This document shows positions 42,521 through 51,496 of a stretch of DNA of 64,000 nucleotides, in pieces. Under the pieces are notes generated by a model that was given only the letters and a program-made list of their open reading frames with translations, was not told the origin of the DNA and searched no databases. The position numbers and the translations under genes were made by a program. The stretch is taken from contig NZ_PEKX01000018.1 of assembly GCF_002796985.1 (NCBI RefSeq), positions 248,001-312,000 on the forward strand. Direction: 5' to 3'. This DNA comes from Pseudomonas sp. GTDB lineage: Bacteria; Pseudomonadota; Gammaproteobacteria; Pseudomonadales; Pseudomonadaceae. Positions within the stretch are counted from its first letter, which is position 1. Every line of letters begins with the position of its first letter.

Positions 42521-43174
42521 TTACAGGCGCTCCCGCAGCCAGGCGCCGATATCGCCGAGTTCCTCGTTGCTCACTTCGTGGCTCATCGGGTAGGTGCGCC
42601 ACTGGGTGGGCACCTCGTTGGCCTGCAGGAAGTCGTAGGCGGCGCGGCCCATGGCCGGCGTCACTACGTCATCGAAACTGCCATGCAGGCAGAGTGCGGA
42701 CAGTTGTCTTTTGGTAGCGGGCAGGCTTATGCCTTCGCTGAATGTCGGGCCATAGGTGGAGAGGGCCATGACCCCGCCCAGTTCGCCGTTCCAGCGCAGA
42801 TAGCCGGTGTGCAGCACCACGGCGCCGCCCTGGGAGAAGCCGGCGAGGATGATGCGCTTGGCGGCGATGCCCTGATCGAGCTGGCCCTGGATCAGCGCGA
42901 TCACGCTGTCGGCCGAGGCTTCCAGCTGGGCTTCGTCGATGGCGCGGGCCGGCGCCATGGCGAGGATGTCGTACCAGCTGGGCGCGGGCATGCCGTTGAA
43001 CACGGTGACCGGGCGGGTCGGCGCCTGCGGGAGGATGAAGCGTGTCGACTGGAAGCTGCGTTGCAGCATCTGTGCTACCGGCTCGAAGTCGTAACGGTCG
43101 GCCCCCAGGCCGTGCAACCAAATGACGCAGGAGTCGGCGCTCTGGGAGGGTTCGATGATCAAGGGCTGGGTCAT
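42521..43174 (-). CDS. Carboxylesterase (alpha/beta hydrolase)
   Basis: 217 residues of the phospholipase/carboxylesterase (YpfH/EstB) type. IWLHGLGADRYDF is the oxyanion-hole region. The nucleophile serine is in LAGFSQGGAV; aspartate in LHGSFDDVVTP and histidine in YPMSHEV complete the triad. The start ATG at 43174 gives MTQPLIIEPSQSAD; longer frame extensions lack support. It is a cytosolic esterase for short-chain esters. In PAO1 a similar gene sits beside the aapJ-like gene. Confidence 0.92.
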   Translation of the reverse strand: MTQPLIIEPSQSADSCVIWLHGLGADRYDFEPVAQMLQRSFQSTRFILPQAPTRPVTVFNGMPAPSWYDILAMAPARAIDEAQLEASADSVIALIQGQLDQGIAAKRIILAGFSQGGAVVLHTGYLRWNGELGGVMALSTYGPTFSEGISLPATKRQLSALCLHGSFDDVVTPAMGRAAYDFLQANEVPTQWRTYPMSHEVSNEELGDIGAWLRERL

Positions 43175-43688
43175 GCTGGCTCCAGGATGGGGCGGGCGCT
43201 CTAGGAAGGGGCGCTGCGGGAGGAATCGGGTAGGCGGGGCATGCAAGAAGATGTCGCCTGGCCATAACTTGTGGGACTTGACTGCACGAATTTGCACGAA
43301 CGTTCCTAGGCTGGTACGAGCCTTGCTATCGCTACTGGCAGGTCATGCGGCCCCACTTCCGGTAACACTCTACCGACCCCATCCGGAAAGCTGTACCGGA
43401 AGTGGCGCCGCGCAGGCCTTGGGCTGCTTCAGGGTTCGTCGCGTCGGCTGCGGTCAACAGGCGGCGCGACGGACCTTCGCCTTCACTCGCAATGATCCCT
43501 TGATACCCGTTCCAGCGTGCAAAACCTGCGCGCTCGCAGGTGTGTTCGTGGCTTGGCGAAGGAATTTTCGCAGGCCGTCTAGACTCACCTTCAGGTCTCC
43601 ATCCCGTTAGATGTCTTGCTTGTGCCTCACGAGGGTACGGCGGTGGAACCGGGACTCCAAAACACTAAAAAAGCAACGGAGAAGATCG
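43175..43688. other. Divergent control region between the carboxylesterase gene and aapJ
   Basis: 514 bases with no supported gene. It includes a strong stem-loop (43347-43411). An ATAAC-like A-rich stretch leads into the aapJ ribosome site at 43676-43683. The small open frames within it lack protein character. Confidence 0.6.
43347..43411. promoter_or_regulatory. Long hairpin in the aapJ leader region
   Basis: Arms 43347-43364 and 43394-43411 are complementary at 17 of 18 positions. The inner 12 bases, CCACTTCCGGTA / TACCGGAAGTGG, match perfectly. The loop is 29 bases. It lies about 280 bases before the aapJ ATG. It could be an operator dyad, an mRNA structure, or part of a small RNA. Confidence 0.5.
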
Positions 43689-44717
43689 ATGAAGATGGTG
43701 AAATCCACCCTGGCAGTGCTGACCACCGCCGCCGTGTTCGGCATCAGCGGGCTCGCCCATGCCGGCGCCACCCTGGATGCTGTGAAGAAGAAAGGCTACG
43801 TGCAGTGCGGTATCAGTGACGGTCTTCCCGGCTTCTCGTATGCCGACGCCAAGGGCCAGTACAAGGGCATCGACGTGGACGTCTGCCGCGCCGTGGCGGC
43901 GGCCGTGTTCGGCGACGCGAGCAAGGTCAAGTACAGCCCGCTGACCGCCAAGGAGCGTTTCACCGCGCTGCAGTCCGGCGAGATCGACATTCTCTCGCGC
44001 AACACCACCTGGACCAGTTCGCGCGACAGCGCCATGGGCCTGAATTTCGTCGGCGTGACCTACTACGACGGCCAGGGCTTCCTGGTGAACAAGAAGCTCG
44101 GCGTCTCCAGCGCCAAGGAGCTCGACGGCGCCACCGTCTGCATCCAGGCGGGCACCACCACCGAGCTCAACCTGTCCGACTACTTCCGCTCCAACAACCT
44201 CAAGTACACCCCCATCACCTACGACACCTCCGACGAGAGCGCCAAGTCGCTGGAGTCCGGCCGTTGCGACGTGCTGACCTCCGACCAGTCGCAGCTCTAC
44301 GCCCAGCGCATCAAGCTGGCCGCGCCGGACGAGTACGTGGTGCTGCCCGAAGTGATCTCCAAGGAGCCCCTCGGCCCGGCCGTGCGCCAGGGTGACGAGG
44401 AGTGGTTCGACATCGCGCGCTGGACGCTCTTCGCGATGCTCAACGCCGAGGAGCTGGGCATCAACTCGAAGAACGTCGAGGAACAGGCCAAGAGCACCAA
44501 GAACCCGGACGTCGCGCGTCTGCTCGGCGCCGAGGGCGACTACGGCAAGGACCTCAAGCTGCCCAAGGACTGGGCGGTACAGATCGTCAAGCAAGTGGGT
44601 AACTACGGCGAGATCTTCGACCGCAACGTCGGCGACGGCAGCGACCTGAAGATCAAGCGCGGCCTCAATGCCCAGTGGAACAAGGGTGGTCTGCAGTACG
44701 CACCGCCGGTGCGCTGA
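43689..44717 (+). CDS. aapJ: AapJ, general L-amino-acid binding protein
   Basis: 342 residues. The signal peptide runs to about residue 25 (GLAHA), then a class 3 periplasmic binding fold starts GATLDAVKKKGYVQCGIS. SGEIDILSRNTTWTSSRD is a family hallmark of AapJ/BztA. It delivers a wide range of L-amino acids to AapQM. CGGAG before the ATG at 43689 supports the start. It is the first gene of aapJQMP; aapQ follows after 118 bases, a gap that lets the binding protein be made in excess. Confidence 0.94.
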   Translation: MKMVKSTLAVLTTAAVFGISGLAHAGATLDAVKKKGYVQCGISDGLPGFSYADAKGQYKGIDVDVCRAVAAAVFGDASKVKYSPLTAKERFTALQSGEIDILSRNTTWTSSRDSAMGLNFVGVTYYDGQGFLVNKKLGVSSAKELDGATVCIQAGTTTELNLSDYFRSNNLKYTPITYDTSDESAKSLESGRCDVLTSDQSQLYAQRIKLAAPDEYVVLPEVISKEPLGPAVRQGDEEWFDIARWTLFAMLNAEELGINSKNVEEQAKSTKNPDVARLLGAEGDYGKDLKLPKDWAVQIVKQVGNYGEIFDRNVGDGSDLKIKRGLNAQWNKGGLQYAPPVR

Positions 44718-44835
44718 CCTGACCCAATCCGGCGCCCGGAAGCGGGGCGCCGGACTGTTTCGAACGACGTGAAGCCTTCCGGGCAGTCGCGGGCGTAGCC
44801 CCGTGGTCGCCCGGCGGCCTTCCGAGAGGGCTTAC

Positions 44836-46020
44836 ATGCAGAATTCCATCAAGGCCCAGCGCCCGCGAGGGGTATCGCTCAACGATCCCGTCGTGCGCGG
44901 CTGGGCATTCCAGGTCATCGCCGTCATCGTCGTGGTGGCGGTGGGCTGGTTCCTCTTCGACAACACCCAGACCAACCTCGCCCATCGCGGCATCCAGTCC
45001 GGTTTCGGCTTCCTCGACCACAGCGCCGGCTTCGGCATCTCTCAACACCTGATCGATTACAGCGAAAGCGACACCTACGCGCGGGTGTTCATGGTCGGCC
45101 TGCTGAATACGCTGCTGGTCACCGTGATTGGTATCGTCTTCGCCACCGTCCTGGGCTTCATCCTCGGTGTGGCGCGGTTGTCGCCCAACTGGCTGATCCG
45201 CAAGCTGGCGACCCTGTACATCGAGACTTTCCGCAACATCCCGCCGTTGCTGCAGATCTTTTTCTGGTACTTCGCCGTGCTCGGCCCGCTGCCCAATCCG
45301 CGGCAGAGCATCAGCTTCGGCGACCTGTTCTTCATCAACAACCGCGGCCTGCAGATGCCCGCACCGATTGCCGCCGATGGCCTCGGTCCGTTCATCGTCG
45401 CGGTGGTCCTGGCCCTGGTCGGCTGGGCGGTGATCTGGAAGTGGGCCAAGGCCCGCCGGCATGCCACGGGCAAATCCTTCCCGGTGTTCGTCAGTGGCCT
45501 GGCGCTGCTGGTCCTGTTGCCGGGCTTGGTGTCGCTGGTGGCCGGCGCACCGTTCCACTGGGATATGCCGGTGCTGCAGGGCTTCAACTTCCGTGGCGGC
45601 TGGGTGGTGATCCCGGAGCTGGTGTCCATCGTCCTCGCGCTGTCGGTCTACACCGCCGCCTTCATCGGCGAGACGGTGCGCGCCGGCATCCAGGCGGTCA
45701 GCCATGGTCAGACCGAGGCGGCTGGCTCGCTCGGCCTGCGCCCGGGGCAGACGCTGCGCCTGGTGATCATCCCGCAGGCGCTGCGGGTGATCATTCCGCC
45801 GCTGACCAGCCAATACCTGAACCTGGCGAAGAACTCCTCGCTGGCGGCCGCCATCGGCTACCCGGACATGGTCTCGCTGTTCGCTGGCACGGTGCTCAAC
45901 CAGACCGGCCAGGCCATCGAGACCATGGCCATCACCATGAGCGTGTACCTGGCCATCAGCATCAGCATTTCGCTGCTGATGAACTGGTACAACAAGCACA
46001 TCGCGCTGGTCGAGAGGTAG
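44836..46020 (+). CDS. aapQ: AapQ, amino-acid ABC transporter permease
   Basis: 394 residues, with about eight membrane helices: an early helix near residues 30-48, a His/Met family permease core split by a hydrophilic insert, and the EAA loop GETVRAGIQAVSHGQTEAAG in the second half. This long form with an insert is typical of AapQ/BztB. It pairs with AapM. GAGAGGG precedes the ATG at 44836. aapM starts 10 bases after the stop. Confidence 0.93.
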   Translation: MQNSIKAQRPRGVSLNDPVVRGWAFQVIAVIVVVAVGWFLFDNTQTNLAHRGIQSGFGFLDHSAGFGISQHLIDYSESDTYARVFMVGLLNTLLVTVIGIVFATVLGFILGVARLSPNWLIRKLATLYIETFRNIPPLLQIFFWYFAVLGPLPNPRQSISFGDLFFINNRGLQMPAPIAADGLGPFIVAVVLALVGWAVIWKWAKARRHATGKSFPVFVSGLALLVLLPGLVSLVAGAPFHWDMPVLQGFNFRGGWVVIPELVSIVLALSVYTAAFIGETVRAGIQAVSHGQTEAAGSLGLRPGQTLRLVIIPQALRVIIPPLTSQYLNLAKNSSLAAAIGYPDMVSLFAGTVLNQTGQAIETMAITMSVYLAISISISLLMNWYNKHIALVER

Positions 46021-46030
46021 GGGAAACGCC

Positions 46031-47128
46031 ATGACAACTCATACCTTCAAGCCCGACCTGCCGCCACCGGCGATGAGCGTGGGCGTGCTCGCCTGGCTGC
46101 GCGCCAACCTGTTCTCCAGCTGGTTCAACACCCTGCTGACGCTGGTTGGTATCTACCTGGTCTACCTGATCCTGCCGCCGCTGCTGGAGTGGGCGATCAT
46201 CAAGGCCGACTGGACCGGCACCACCCGCGCCGACTGCTCCCGCGAGGGCGCCTGCTGGGTGTTCATCGGCTCGCGCTTCGGCCAGTTCATGTACGGCTTC
46301 TACCCCGAAGAACTGCGCTGGCGCGTCGACCTCACCGTGCTGTTCGTGGTCTTCGGCGCAGCGCCGCTGTTCCTCAAGCGCTTCGCGTACAAGGTGAAGT
46401 ACGGCCTGGGCTTCCTCGTGGCATTGCCGATCGTGGCCTACTGGCTGCTGCACGGCGGCTTCCTCGGCCTGGCAAGCGTGCCCACCAGTGCCTGGGGCGG
46501 CCTGATGCTCACCGTGGTGATCGCTGCGGTGGGCATCTGCGGGGCGATGCCGCTGGGCATCCTGCTGGCGCTCGGACGGCGTTCGAAGATGCCGGCGATC
46601 AAGGTCATCTGCGTCACCACCATCGAGTTCTGGCGCGGTGTGCCGCTGATCACCGTGCTGTTCATGTCTTCGGTGATGCTGCCGCTGTTCCTGCCCGAGG
46701 GGATGAACCTGGACAAACTGCTGCGGGCCATGGTGATGGTGGTGCTGTTCGAGGCCGCCTACATCGCCGAGGTGGTGCGTGGCGGCATGCAGGCCATACC
46801 CAAGGGGCAGTACGAGGCCGCGGCCGCCATGGGCCTGGGCTACTGGCGGACCATGGGCCTGGTGATCCTGCCGCAGGCGCTCAAGCTGGTGATCCCCGGC
46901 ATCGTCAACACCTTCATCGCGCTGTTCAAGGACACGAGCCTGGTGATCATCATCGGCCTGTTCGACTTCCTGAATAGCATCAAGCGCGCCACCGCGGACC
47001 CGGCCTGGCTGGGCATGGCCACTGAAGGCTATGTGTTTGCCGCGGTCGTCTACTGGATTTTCTGTTTCAGCATGTCCCGCTACTCCATGCACCTGGAGCA
47101 CAAGCTGGACACTGGCCATAAGCGTTAG
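46031..47128 (+). CDS. aapM: AapM, amino-acid ABC transporter permease
   Basis: 365 residues. Membrane segments near 35-55, 100-115 and 125-145 precede the permease core, whose EAA loop is VVRGGMQAIPKGQYEAAAAM. It forms the heterodimer channel with AapQ. AGGGGAAACGCC precedes the ATG. It is translated just before aapP (12-base gap). Confidence 0.93.
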   Translation: MTTHTFKPDLPPPAMSVGVLAWLRANLFSSWFNTLLTLVGIYLVYLILPPLLEWAIIKADWTGTTRADCSREGACWVFIGSRFGQFMYGFYPEELRWRVDLTVLFVVFGAAPLFLKRFAYKVKYGLGFLVALPIVAYWLLHGGFLGLASVPTSAWGGLMLTVVIAAVGICGAMPLGILLALGRRSKMPAIKVICVTTIEFWRGVPLITVLFMSSVMLPLFLPEGMNLDKLLRAMVMVVLFEAAYIAEVVRGGMQAIPKGQYEAAAAMGLGYWRTMGLVILPQALKLVIPGIVNTFIALFKDTSLVIIIGLFDFLNSIKRATADPAWLGMATEGYVFAAVVYWIFCFSMSRYSMHLEHKLDTGHKR

Positions 47129-47140
47129 GAGTGAATCGTC

Positions 47141-47917
47141 ATGTCTGAAGCCACCCAAAAGACCGCGCAGCCGGCCGTCGGCGATCATGTGATGATCACC
47201 ATGAAGGGCGTGAACAAGTGGTACGGCCAGTTCCACGTGCTCAAGGACATCAACCTGGAGGTCAAGCAGGGCGAGCGCATCGTGCTCTGCGGGCCATCCG
47301 GTTCGGGCAAGTCAACCACCATCCGCTGCATCAACCGCCTGGAGGAACACCAGCAGGGCAGCATCGTGGTCGACGGCACCGAGTTGACCAACGACCTCAA
47401 GCAGATCGAGGCGATCCGCAGCGAAGTCGGCATGGTGTTCCAGCACTTCAACCTGTTCCCGCACCTGACCGTGCTGCAGAACTGCATCCTGGCGCCCATG
47501 TGGGTGCGCAAGCTGCCCAAGCGCCAGGCCGAGGAAGTCGCCATGCACTACCTGGAGCGCGTGCGCATCCCGGAGCAGGCCAACAAGTTCCCCGGCCAGC
47601 TCTCCGGCGGCCAGCAGCAGCGCGTGGCGATCGCCCGTGCGCTGTGCATGAAGCCGAAGATCATGCTGTTCGACGAACCCACCTCGGCGCTCGACCCGGA
47701 AATGGTCAAGGAAGTGCTCGACACCATGATCGGCCTGGCGCAGAGCGGCATGACCATGCTCTGCGTGACCCACGAGATGGGCTTCGCGCGCACCGTGGCG
47801 AACCGGGTGATCTTCATGGACAAGGGTGAGATCGTCGAGCAGGCGCCGCCGGACCAGTTCTTCGACAACCCGCAGTCGGACCGCACCAAGCTGTTCCTCA
47901 GCCAGATCCTGCACTGA
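47141..47917 (+). CDS. aapP: AapP, amino-acid ABC transporter ATPase
   Basis: 258 residues. Walker A GPSGSGKST, the signature LSGGQQQR, Walker B IMLFDEPTSALDPE and switch His in CVTHEMGFAR are all intact. It powers AapQM import of polar amino acids. An extension of about 17 residues at the N-terminus precedes the core, as in other AapP proteins. It closes the operon and is followed by a REP element. Confidence 0.95.
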   Translation: MSEATQKTAQPAVGDHVMITMKGVNKWYGQFHVLKDINLEVKQGERIVLCGPSGSGKSTTIRCINRLEEHQQGSIVVDGTELTNDLKQIEAIRSEVGMVFQHFNLFPHLTVLQNCILAPMWVRKLPKRQAEEVAMHYLERVRIPEQANKFPGQLSGGQQQRVAIARALCMKPKIMLFDEPTSALDPEMVKEVLDTMIGLAQSGMTMLCVTHEMGFARTVANRVIFMDKGEIVEQAPPDQFFDNPQSDRTKLFLSQILH

Positions 47918-48254
47918 TGTATTTGTAGGAGCGAGTTTGCTCGCGAACAGGCTTCCCGGCCACTTCGGTGCTGGGCGGTTCGCGAGCAAGAACTGGGCGT
48001 CCACCTCGCTCCTACAACGAACTCGCGCCTTTCCTCGCGTTATCAGGTCAGCCCCGTCACGCTCGTCCCCCCCGATGGCGAGCCCAGGCCCCTACGGCGT
48101 ATGCTGCCGATTCCACCGCAACACGGTGCACATCGCGAAAAAGCGGCTGAACTCGGTCGTCTGGTCGGTGTTCCCATGTGCAGTGGTTTGTCAGGGATGG
48201 GCTACCGTTTGAAGTAGCTCCCCTGCATCCGCCGTCCAAAGGAAGAGAGCCGAC
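47918..48254. other. Intergenic region between aapP and pcs
   Basis: Contains an interrupted REP (47925-48015) and about 240 bases without clear features. A promoter for pcs is likely between 48150 and 48240 but no consensus stands out. Confidence 0.5.
47925..48015. repeat. REP palindrome with a 14-base insertion
   Basis: The first arm is nearly standard. In the second, GCGAGCAAG is separated from CTCGCTCCTAC by AACTGGGCGTCCAC (47991-48004), which is absent from the other copies. Confidence 0.8.
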
Positions 48255-48971
48255 GTGAACCTGATCCTATCGCCATTGAACCTCAGCAAAGCCAAGGCCT
48301 GGGGCGCCCACGCGGTGACCTCCAGCGGTGTCATCCTCGCGCTGCTGGCGCTGCTTGCGCTGGTCGACAACAAGCCCCAAGCCTGCCTGCTGTGGCTGGG
48401 TGCGGCGCTGCTGGTGGATGGCCTGGACGGCACCCTGGCGCGCAAGTTCGACGTCAAGGCGGTGCTGCCGCACTTCGATGGCTCCACCCTCGATCTGGTG
48501 ATCGATTACCTCACCTACGTCTTCATCCCCGCGATCTTCATCTACCGCTACATTCCGCTGCCGGTGCACACCGAACTGCTGGCGGTGGGGGTGATCCTGG
48601 TGTCCTCGCTGTTCTGCTTCTGCAACGTCAACATGAAGAGCAAGGACAACTACTTCGTCGGCTTCCCGGCCGCCTGGAACGTGGTGGCGGTGTACTTCTT
48701 CGTGCTCGACCTGCACCCCTGGGTGAGCTTCGTCACTGTACTGGTGCTGGCCGCGCTGACCCTGACCCGCATGAAGTTCCTGCACCCGTTCCGAGTGCGC
48801 CAGTTCATGCCGCTGAACATCGCCGTGACCTTTATCTGGATGCTCAGCAGCGCGCTGCTGATCCTCCAGCATCCGCTGGACCAGCCCTGGCTGCTCGGTC
48901 TGTGGTTCGTGGCTTCGGCCTACTTCGTCGGTGTCTGCGTGTGGCGCACGGCGATGGAGTGGTTCAACTGA
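48255..48971 (+). CDS. pcs: Pcs, phosphatidylcholine synthase
   Basis: 238-residue integral membrane enzyme that joins CDP-diacylglycerol and choline to give phosphatidylcholine in one step. The CDP-alcohol phosphotransferase motif is visible: DGTLAR, then 12 residues, then GSTLDLVID, giving DG-x2-AR-x12-G-x3-D-x3-D. About seven to eight helices are seen. It starts with GTG at 48255 after GGAAGAGAG. The same gene lies beside the aapJ-type gene in PAO1. It depends on choline uptake from the host or surroundings. Confidence 0.94.
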   Translation: MNLILSPLNLSKAKAWGAHAVTSSGVILALLALLALVDNKPQACLLWLGAALLVDGLDGTLARKFDVKAVLPHFDGSTLDLVIDYLTYVFIPAIFIYRYIPLPVHTELLAVGVILVSSLFCFCNVNMKSKDNYFVGFPAAWNVVAVYFFVLDLHPWVSFVTVLVLAALTLTRMKFLHPFRVRQFMPLNIAVTFIWMLSSALLILQHPLDQPWLLGLWFVASAYFVGVCVWRTAMEWFN

Positions 48972-49000
48972 CCGACCCGGATTCGCGGTCTTCTTTTACG

Positions 49001-49050
49001 TAGGATGGTGTGGAACGAAGCGATACCCATCGATACCCATTTCCACCCAG
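49001..49050. repeat. GGATGG...TACCCATC repeat, partial
   Basis: TAGGATGGTGTGGAACGAAG with GATACCCATC duplicated (GATACCCAT twice, 49022 and 49032) and a reduced TTCCACCCA second arm. It is related to 16088-16168. Confidence 0.65.
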
Positions 49051-49070
49051 CCGTCGATCGACGGCTCTTC

Positions 49071-49149
49071 GTAGGAGCGAGCTTGCTCGCGAACGGTGTT
49101 CTCCGGCGACTTCCAAGTTAGGCGGGTTCGCGAGCAAGCTCGCTCCTAC
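49071..49149. repeat. REP palindrome
   Basis: Full-length inverted REP units with a spacer of about 34 bases, just past the stop of the GlxA-type gene. Confidence 0.9.
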
Positions 49150-49158
49150 AGAAAAACG

Positions 49159-50115
49159 TCAAGCCTGCCGCCCCATCAGCCTCTGCCGGAAAGCCCCCGG
49201 CGTCTCCCCGCACACCTGCTTGAACAGCCGCGCGAAGCTTGCCCGGTCCGCATAGCCGACGTCGCTGGCGATGCGCTCCAGCGAACGCCCCGGATCACCC
49301 AGCGCCTCCTGCGCCGAGGCAATGCGCAGGCGTTGCACGTAATCGTTCGGCGACATCCCCACCTGCTCGCGGAAGCGCCGCAACAGCGTGCGCGTGGAAC
49401 AGTGCACGCGCTGCGCCAGGGTGGTGAGGTCAAAGGGCTGCGCGTAGTTGTCCTCCAGCCAGGCCAGCAGCGGCTCCAGCGGTGAGCCGGCGGGTAGCGG
49501 GTCGGGCAGCAGCGGGGTGAAGCGCCGCTGGCGGCCACGGCCGTGCTCGAACACCAGGGTCGCCGCCGCGCGTCGTGCCAGAGCGGCGCCGGCATGGCGC
49601 TCGATCAGGTACAGGCACAGGTCCAGACCCGCCTGGGCACCGCCGGAGCAGAGGCGACCGTTGTCGTCGGTGCACAAGGCGTCGATGTCCAGCCGCACCT
49701 GGGGATAACGTTCGCGGAACGTCGCTTCCAGCGCCCAGTGCGTGGTGGCGCGGCGGTTGTCCAGCACGCCGGCCTCCGCCAGCAGGAAAGCGCTGCTGCA
49801 CAGGCTGCCCAGTTGCACGCTGGCGGGCGCGCGGCGCAACCAGGCGAGCAGCGGCTGATTGGCAGCGACGGTGCTGGCGATATCCGCACCGGTGGCGGGA
49901 ATCAGCAGCAGGTCGCAGCGCGCGGCGAGATCGAGGCCGCCTTCCACCGCCACGCGGCCGAAGGACAACTCCACCGGCTTGCCGTCGGCGCTGACCCGCA
50001 GTACCTCGAAGCGTCGCTCGCCGGCCAGGCGGTTGGCCAGGTGGAAACTGTCCATGGCCAGGCCAAGGCTGGAACACAGGGTTTGCGGGCAGACGAGCAG
50101 GGCTATCCTGAACAT
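49159..50115 (-). CDS. GlxA-family AraC transcriptional regulator
   Basis: 318 residues. An N-terminal DJ-1/PfpI-like sensor domain (about 1-185: DLLLIPATGAD, GSLCSSAFLLAEAGVLDNRR) is followed by a C-terminal AraC helix-turn-helix pair (about 215-315: FDLTTLAQRVHCSTRTLLRR, SLERIASDVGYADRASFARL). Members control amino-acid, choline or glycine betaine catabolism, but this one's effector is unknown. The start ATG at 50115 begins MFRIALLVCPQ. It is divergent from the NTF2-like gene, with a dyad between them. Confidence 0.9.
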   Translation of the reverse strand: MFRIALLVCPQTLCSSLGLAMDSFHLANRLAGERRFEVLRVSADGKPVELSFGRVAVEGGLDLAARCDLLLIPATGADIASTVAANQPLLAWLRRAPASVQLGSLCSSAFLLAEAGVLDNRRATTHWALEATFRERYPQVRLDIDALCTDDNGRLCSGGAQAGLDLCLYLIERHAGAALARRAAATLVFEHGRGRQRRFTPLLPDPLPAGSPLEPLLAWLEDNYAQPFDLTTLAQRVHCSTRTLLRRFREQVGMSPNDYVQRLRIASAQEALGDPGRSLERIASDVGYADRASFARLFKQVCGETPGAFRQRLMGRQA

Positions 50116-50142
50116 GGCGTCTCGCTTTTCTCTGGCAGCACA

Positions 50143-50181
50143 ATTGGCGCTATTGATCATAATGTTGTCGATATTGCCAAT
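50143..50181. promoter_or_regulatory. Dyad between the divergent GlxA and NTF2-like genes
   Basis: ATTGGC-GC-TAT at 50143-50153 is mirrored by ATA-TT-GCCAAT at 50171-50181 around an AT-rich core of about 17 bases. It is a candidate operator for the GlxA-type regulator and the promoter core for both genes. Confidence 0.45.
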
Positions 50182-50238
50182 CGTGTCCAGTCGAACCCGC
50201 CCCGATACTGCGCACATCCCTCCCGACACGAGCCCGCC

Positions 50239-50721
50239 ATGGCCCACGCCAACGCCCAGTTGATCGAACGTTTCTACCAGGCCTTCCAGCGCCGCGACGG
50301 CGAGGCCATGGCTGCCTGCTACAGCGCCGACGTGCAGTTCAGCGACCCGGTGTTCACCGACCTGCGCGGCGCCGAGGCTGGCGACATGTGGCGCATGCTC
50401 ACGGCACGCGCCCAGGACTTCTCGCTCACCTACGAGGGCGTCGAGGCCGGCGATTCGAGCGGCTCAGCGCGCTGGGTGGCGTCCTACACCTTCACCCAGA
50501 CTGGTCGGAAAGTGATCAATCACATCCAGGCACATTTCCATTTCCGAGACGGATTGATCTGTCAGCACGTCGACCGCTTCGACCTGTGGAAATGGTCGCG
50601 CCAGGCCCTCGGCATCAAGGGAACCCTGCTCGGCTGGGCGCCGCCAGTGCAGGCGGCGATTCGTGCGCAGGCGGCCAAAGGCCTTGCGGCATACCGCGCA
50701 CAACGGGTGGGGAAGGCCTGA
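50239..50721 (+). CDS. NTF2-like / SnoaL-type protein
   Basis: 160 residues of the NTF2-like cone fold: LIERFYQAFQRRDGEAMAACYSADVQF at the start, then DPVFTDLRGAEAGDMWRML and HIQAHFHFRDGLICQHVDRFD. Members may be small-molecule isomerases, hydratases or only binding proteins. The ATG at 50239 fixes the conserved N-terminus (upstream frame opening is spurious). Divergence from the GlxA-type regulator suggests that the regulator controls it. No substrate can be named. Confidence 0.85.
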   Translation: MAHANAQLIERFYQAFQRRDGEAMAACYSADVQFSDPVFTDLRGAEAGDMWRMLTARAQDFSLTYEGVEAGDSSGSARWVASYTFTQTGRKVINHIQAHFHFRDGLICQHVDRFDLWKWSRQALGIKGTLLGWAPPVQAAIRAQAAKGLAAYRAQRVGKA

Positions 50722-50794
50722 TCGCGGGCTTTCGGGCTCGCCCGTGGCGGCGGGATAGGCTTAAATGACAGGCGACTGAGAGCCGGACGCCGCC

Positions 50795-51496
50795 ATGATC
50801 ACACTTTTCCAGTTCCCGCCCGCCTTCAACGTACCCAACGTCAGCCCTTTCTGCCTGAAGCTGGAGACCTTCCTGCGCCTCGCCGGGCTGGAGTACCAGA
50901 TCAAGCATGTGATGGACCCGCGCAAGGGGCCCAAGGGCAAGCTGCCGTTCATTACGCTGGACGGCAAAGCTATCGCCGACACGGCGATCATCATGCGTAC
51001 CCTGCAGCAGTACTACGAGTTCGACCTTGACGCTGGCCTCGACGCCCGTGGCCGTGGCTGGGCGGTGTCGATCACCCGTCTGTGCGACGAGCACCTGGTG
51101 CCGCTGCTGGTGTACTTCCGCTGGCTCGACGAGCAGGGCTTCCGCCAGGTGAAGGACGTGATGTTGCGTAGCGTGCCCGCGCCACTGCGGCCGGTGATGG
51201 GCGCGATGCTGCAGCGCAAGATCCGTGGCGACCTCAAGGGCCGCGGCCTGCTGCGGCACAGCCGCGAGGAGCTGCTGAGCTTCGCCCGCGACGACCTCGA
51301 GGCCCTCGACGGCATGCTCGGCGACCTGCCGTACTTCGGTGGCGCCCAGCCTTGCAGTGCCGATGCCGCGACATATGGCGTGCTGGCCAACCTTATCCTC
51401 AGCACCCTGGAAACCCCGCTCAACGACATGGCGCGCAGCTACGAGCGCCTGGTCGCCTACTGTGAGCGCATGCAGGCCAGAGTCTGGGCGTCGTGA
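50795..51496 (+). CDS. Glutathione S-transferase-like protein (metaxin/Fax type)
   Basis: 233 residues. The thioredoxin-fold N-terminal part (MITLFQFPPAFNVPNVSPFCLK) is of the failed-axon-connection / metaxin kind, with a cysteine in SPFCLK. The C-terminal helical half contains YFGGAQPCSADAATYGVLANLI. The enzyme activity in bacteria is unknown. The stop overlaps the GIY-YIG start by two bases (GTGA), so they are likely coupled. Confidence 0.88.
   Translation: MITLFQFPPAFNVPNVSPFCLKLETFLRLAGLEYQIKHVMDPRKGPKGKLPFITLDGKAIADTAIIMRTLQQYYEFDLDAGLDARGRGWAVSITRLCDEHLVPLLVYFRWLDEQGFRQVKDVMLRSVPAPLRPVMGAMLQRKIRGDLKGRGLLRHSREELLSFARDDLEALDGMLGDLPYFGGAQPCSADAATYGVLANLILSTLETPLNDMARSYERLVAYCERMQARVWAS

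Noticed and set aside
43554..43575. Possible sigma-54 promoter before aapJ (TGGCTTGGCGAAGG)
   Set aside because: The GG and GC pairs do not fall at the required -24/-12 spacing.
44665..47236. Long His/Gln-rich minus-strand frames opposite aapQ and aapM
   Set aside because: They are the antisense of hydrophobic permease genes, which gives His/Gln/Glu-rich artefacts; no start signals.
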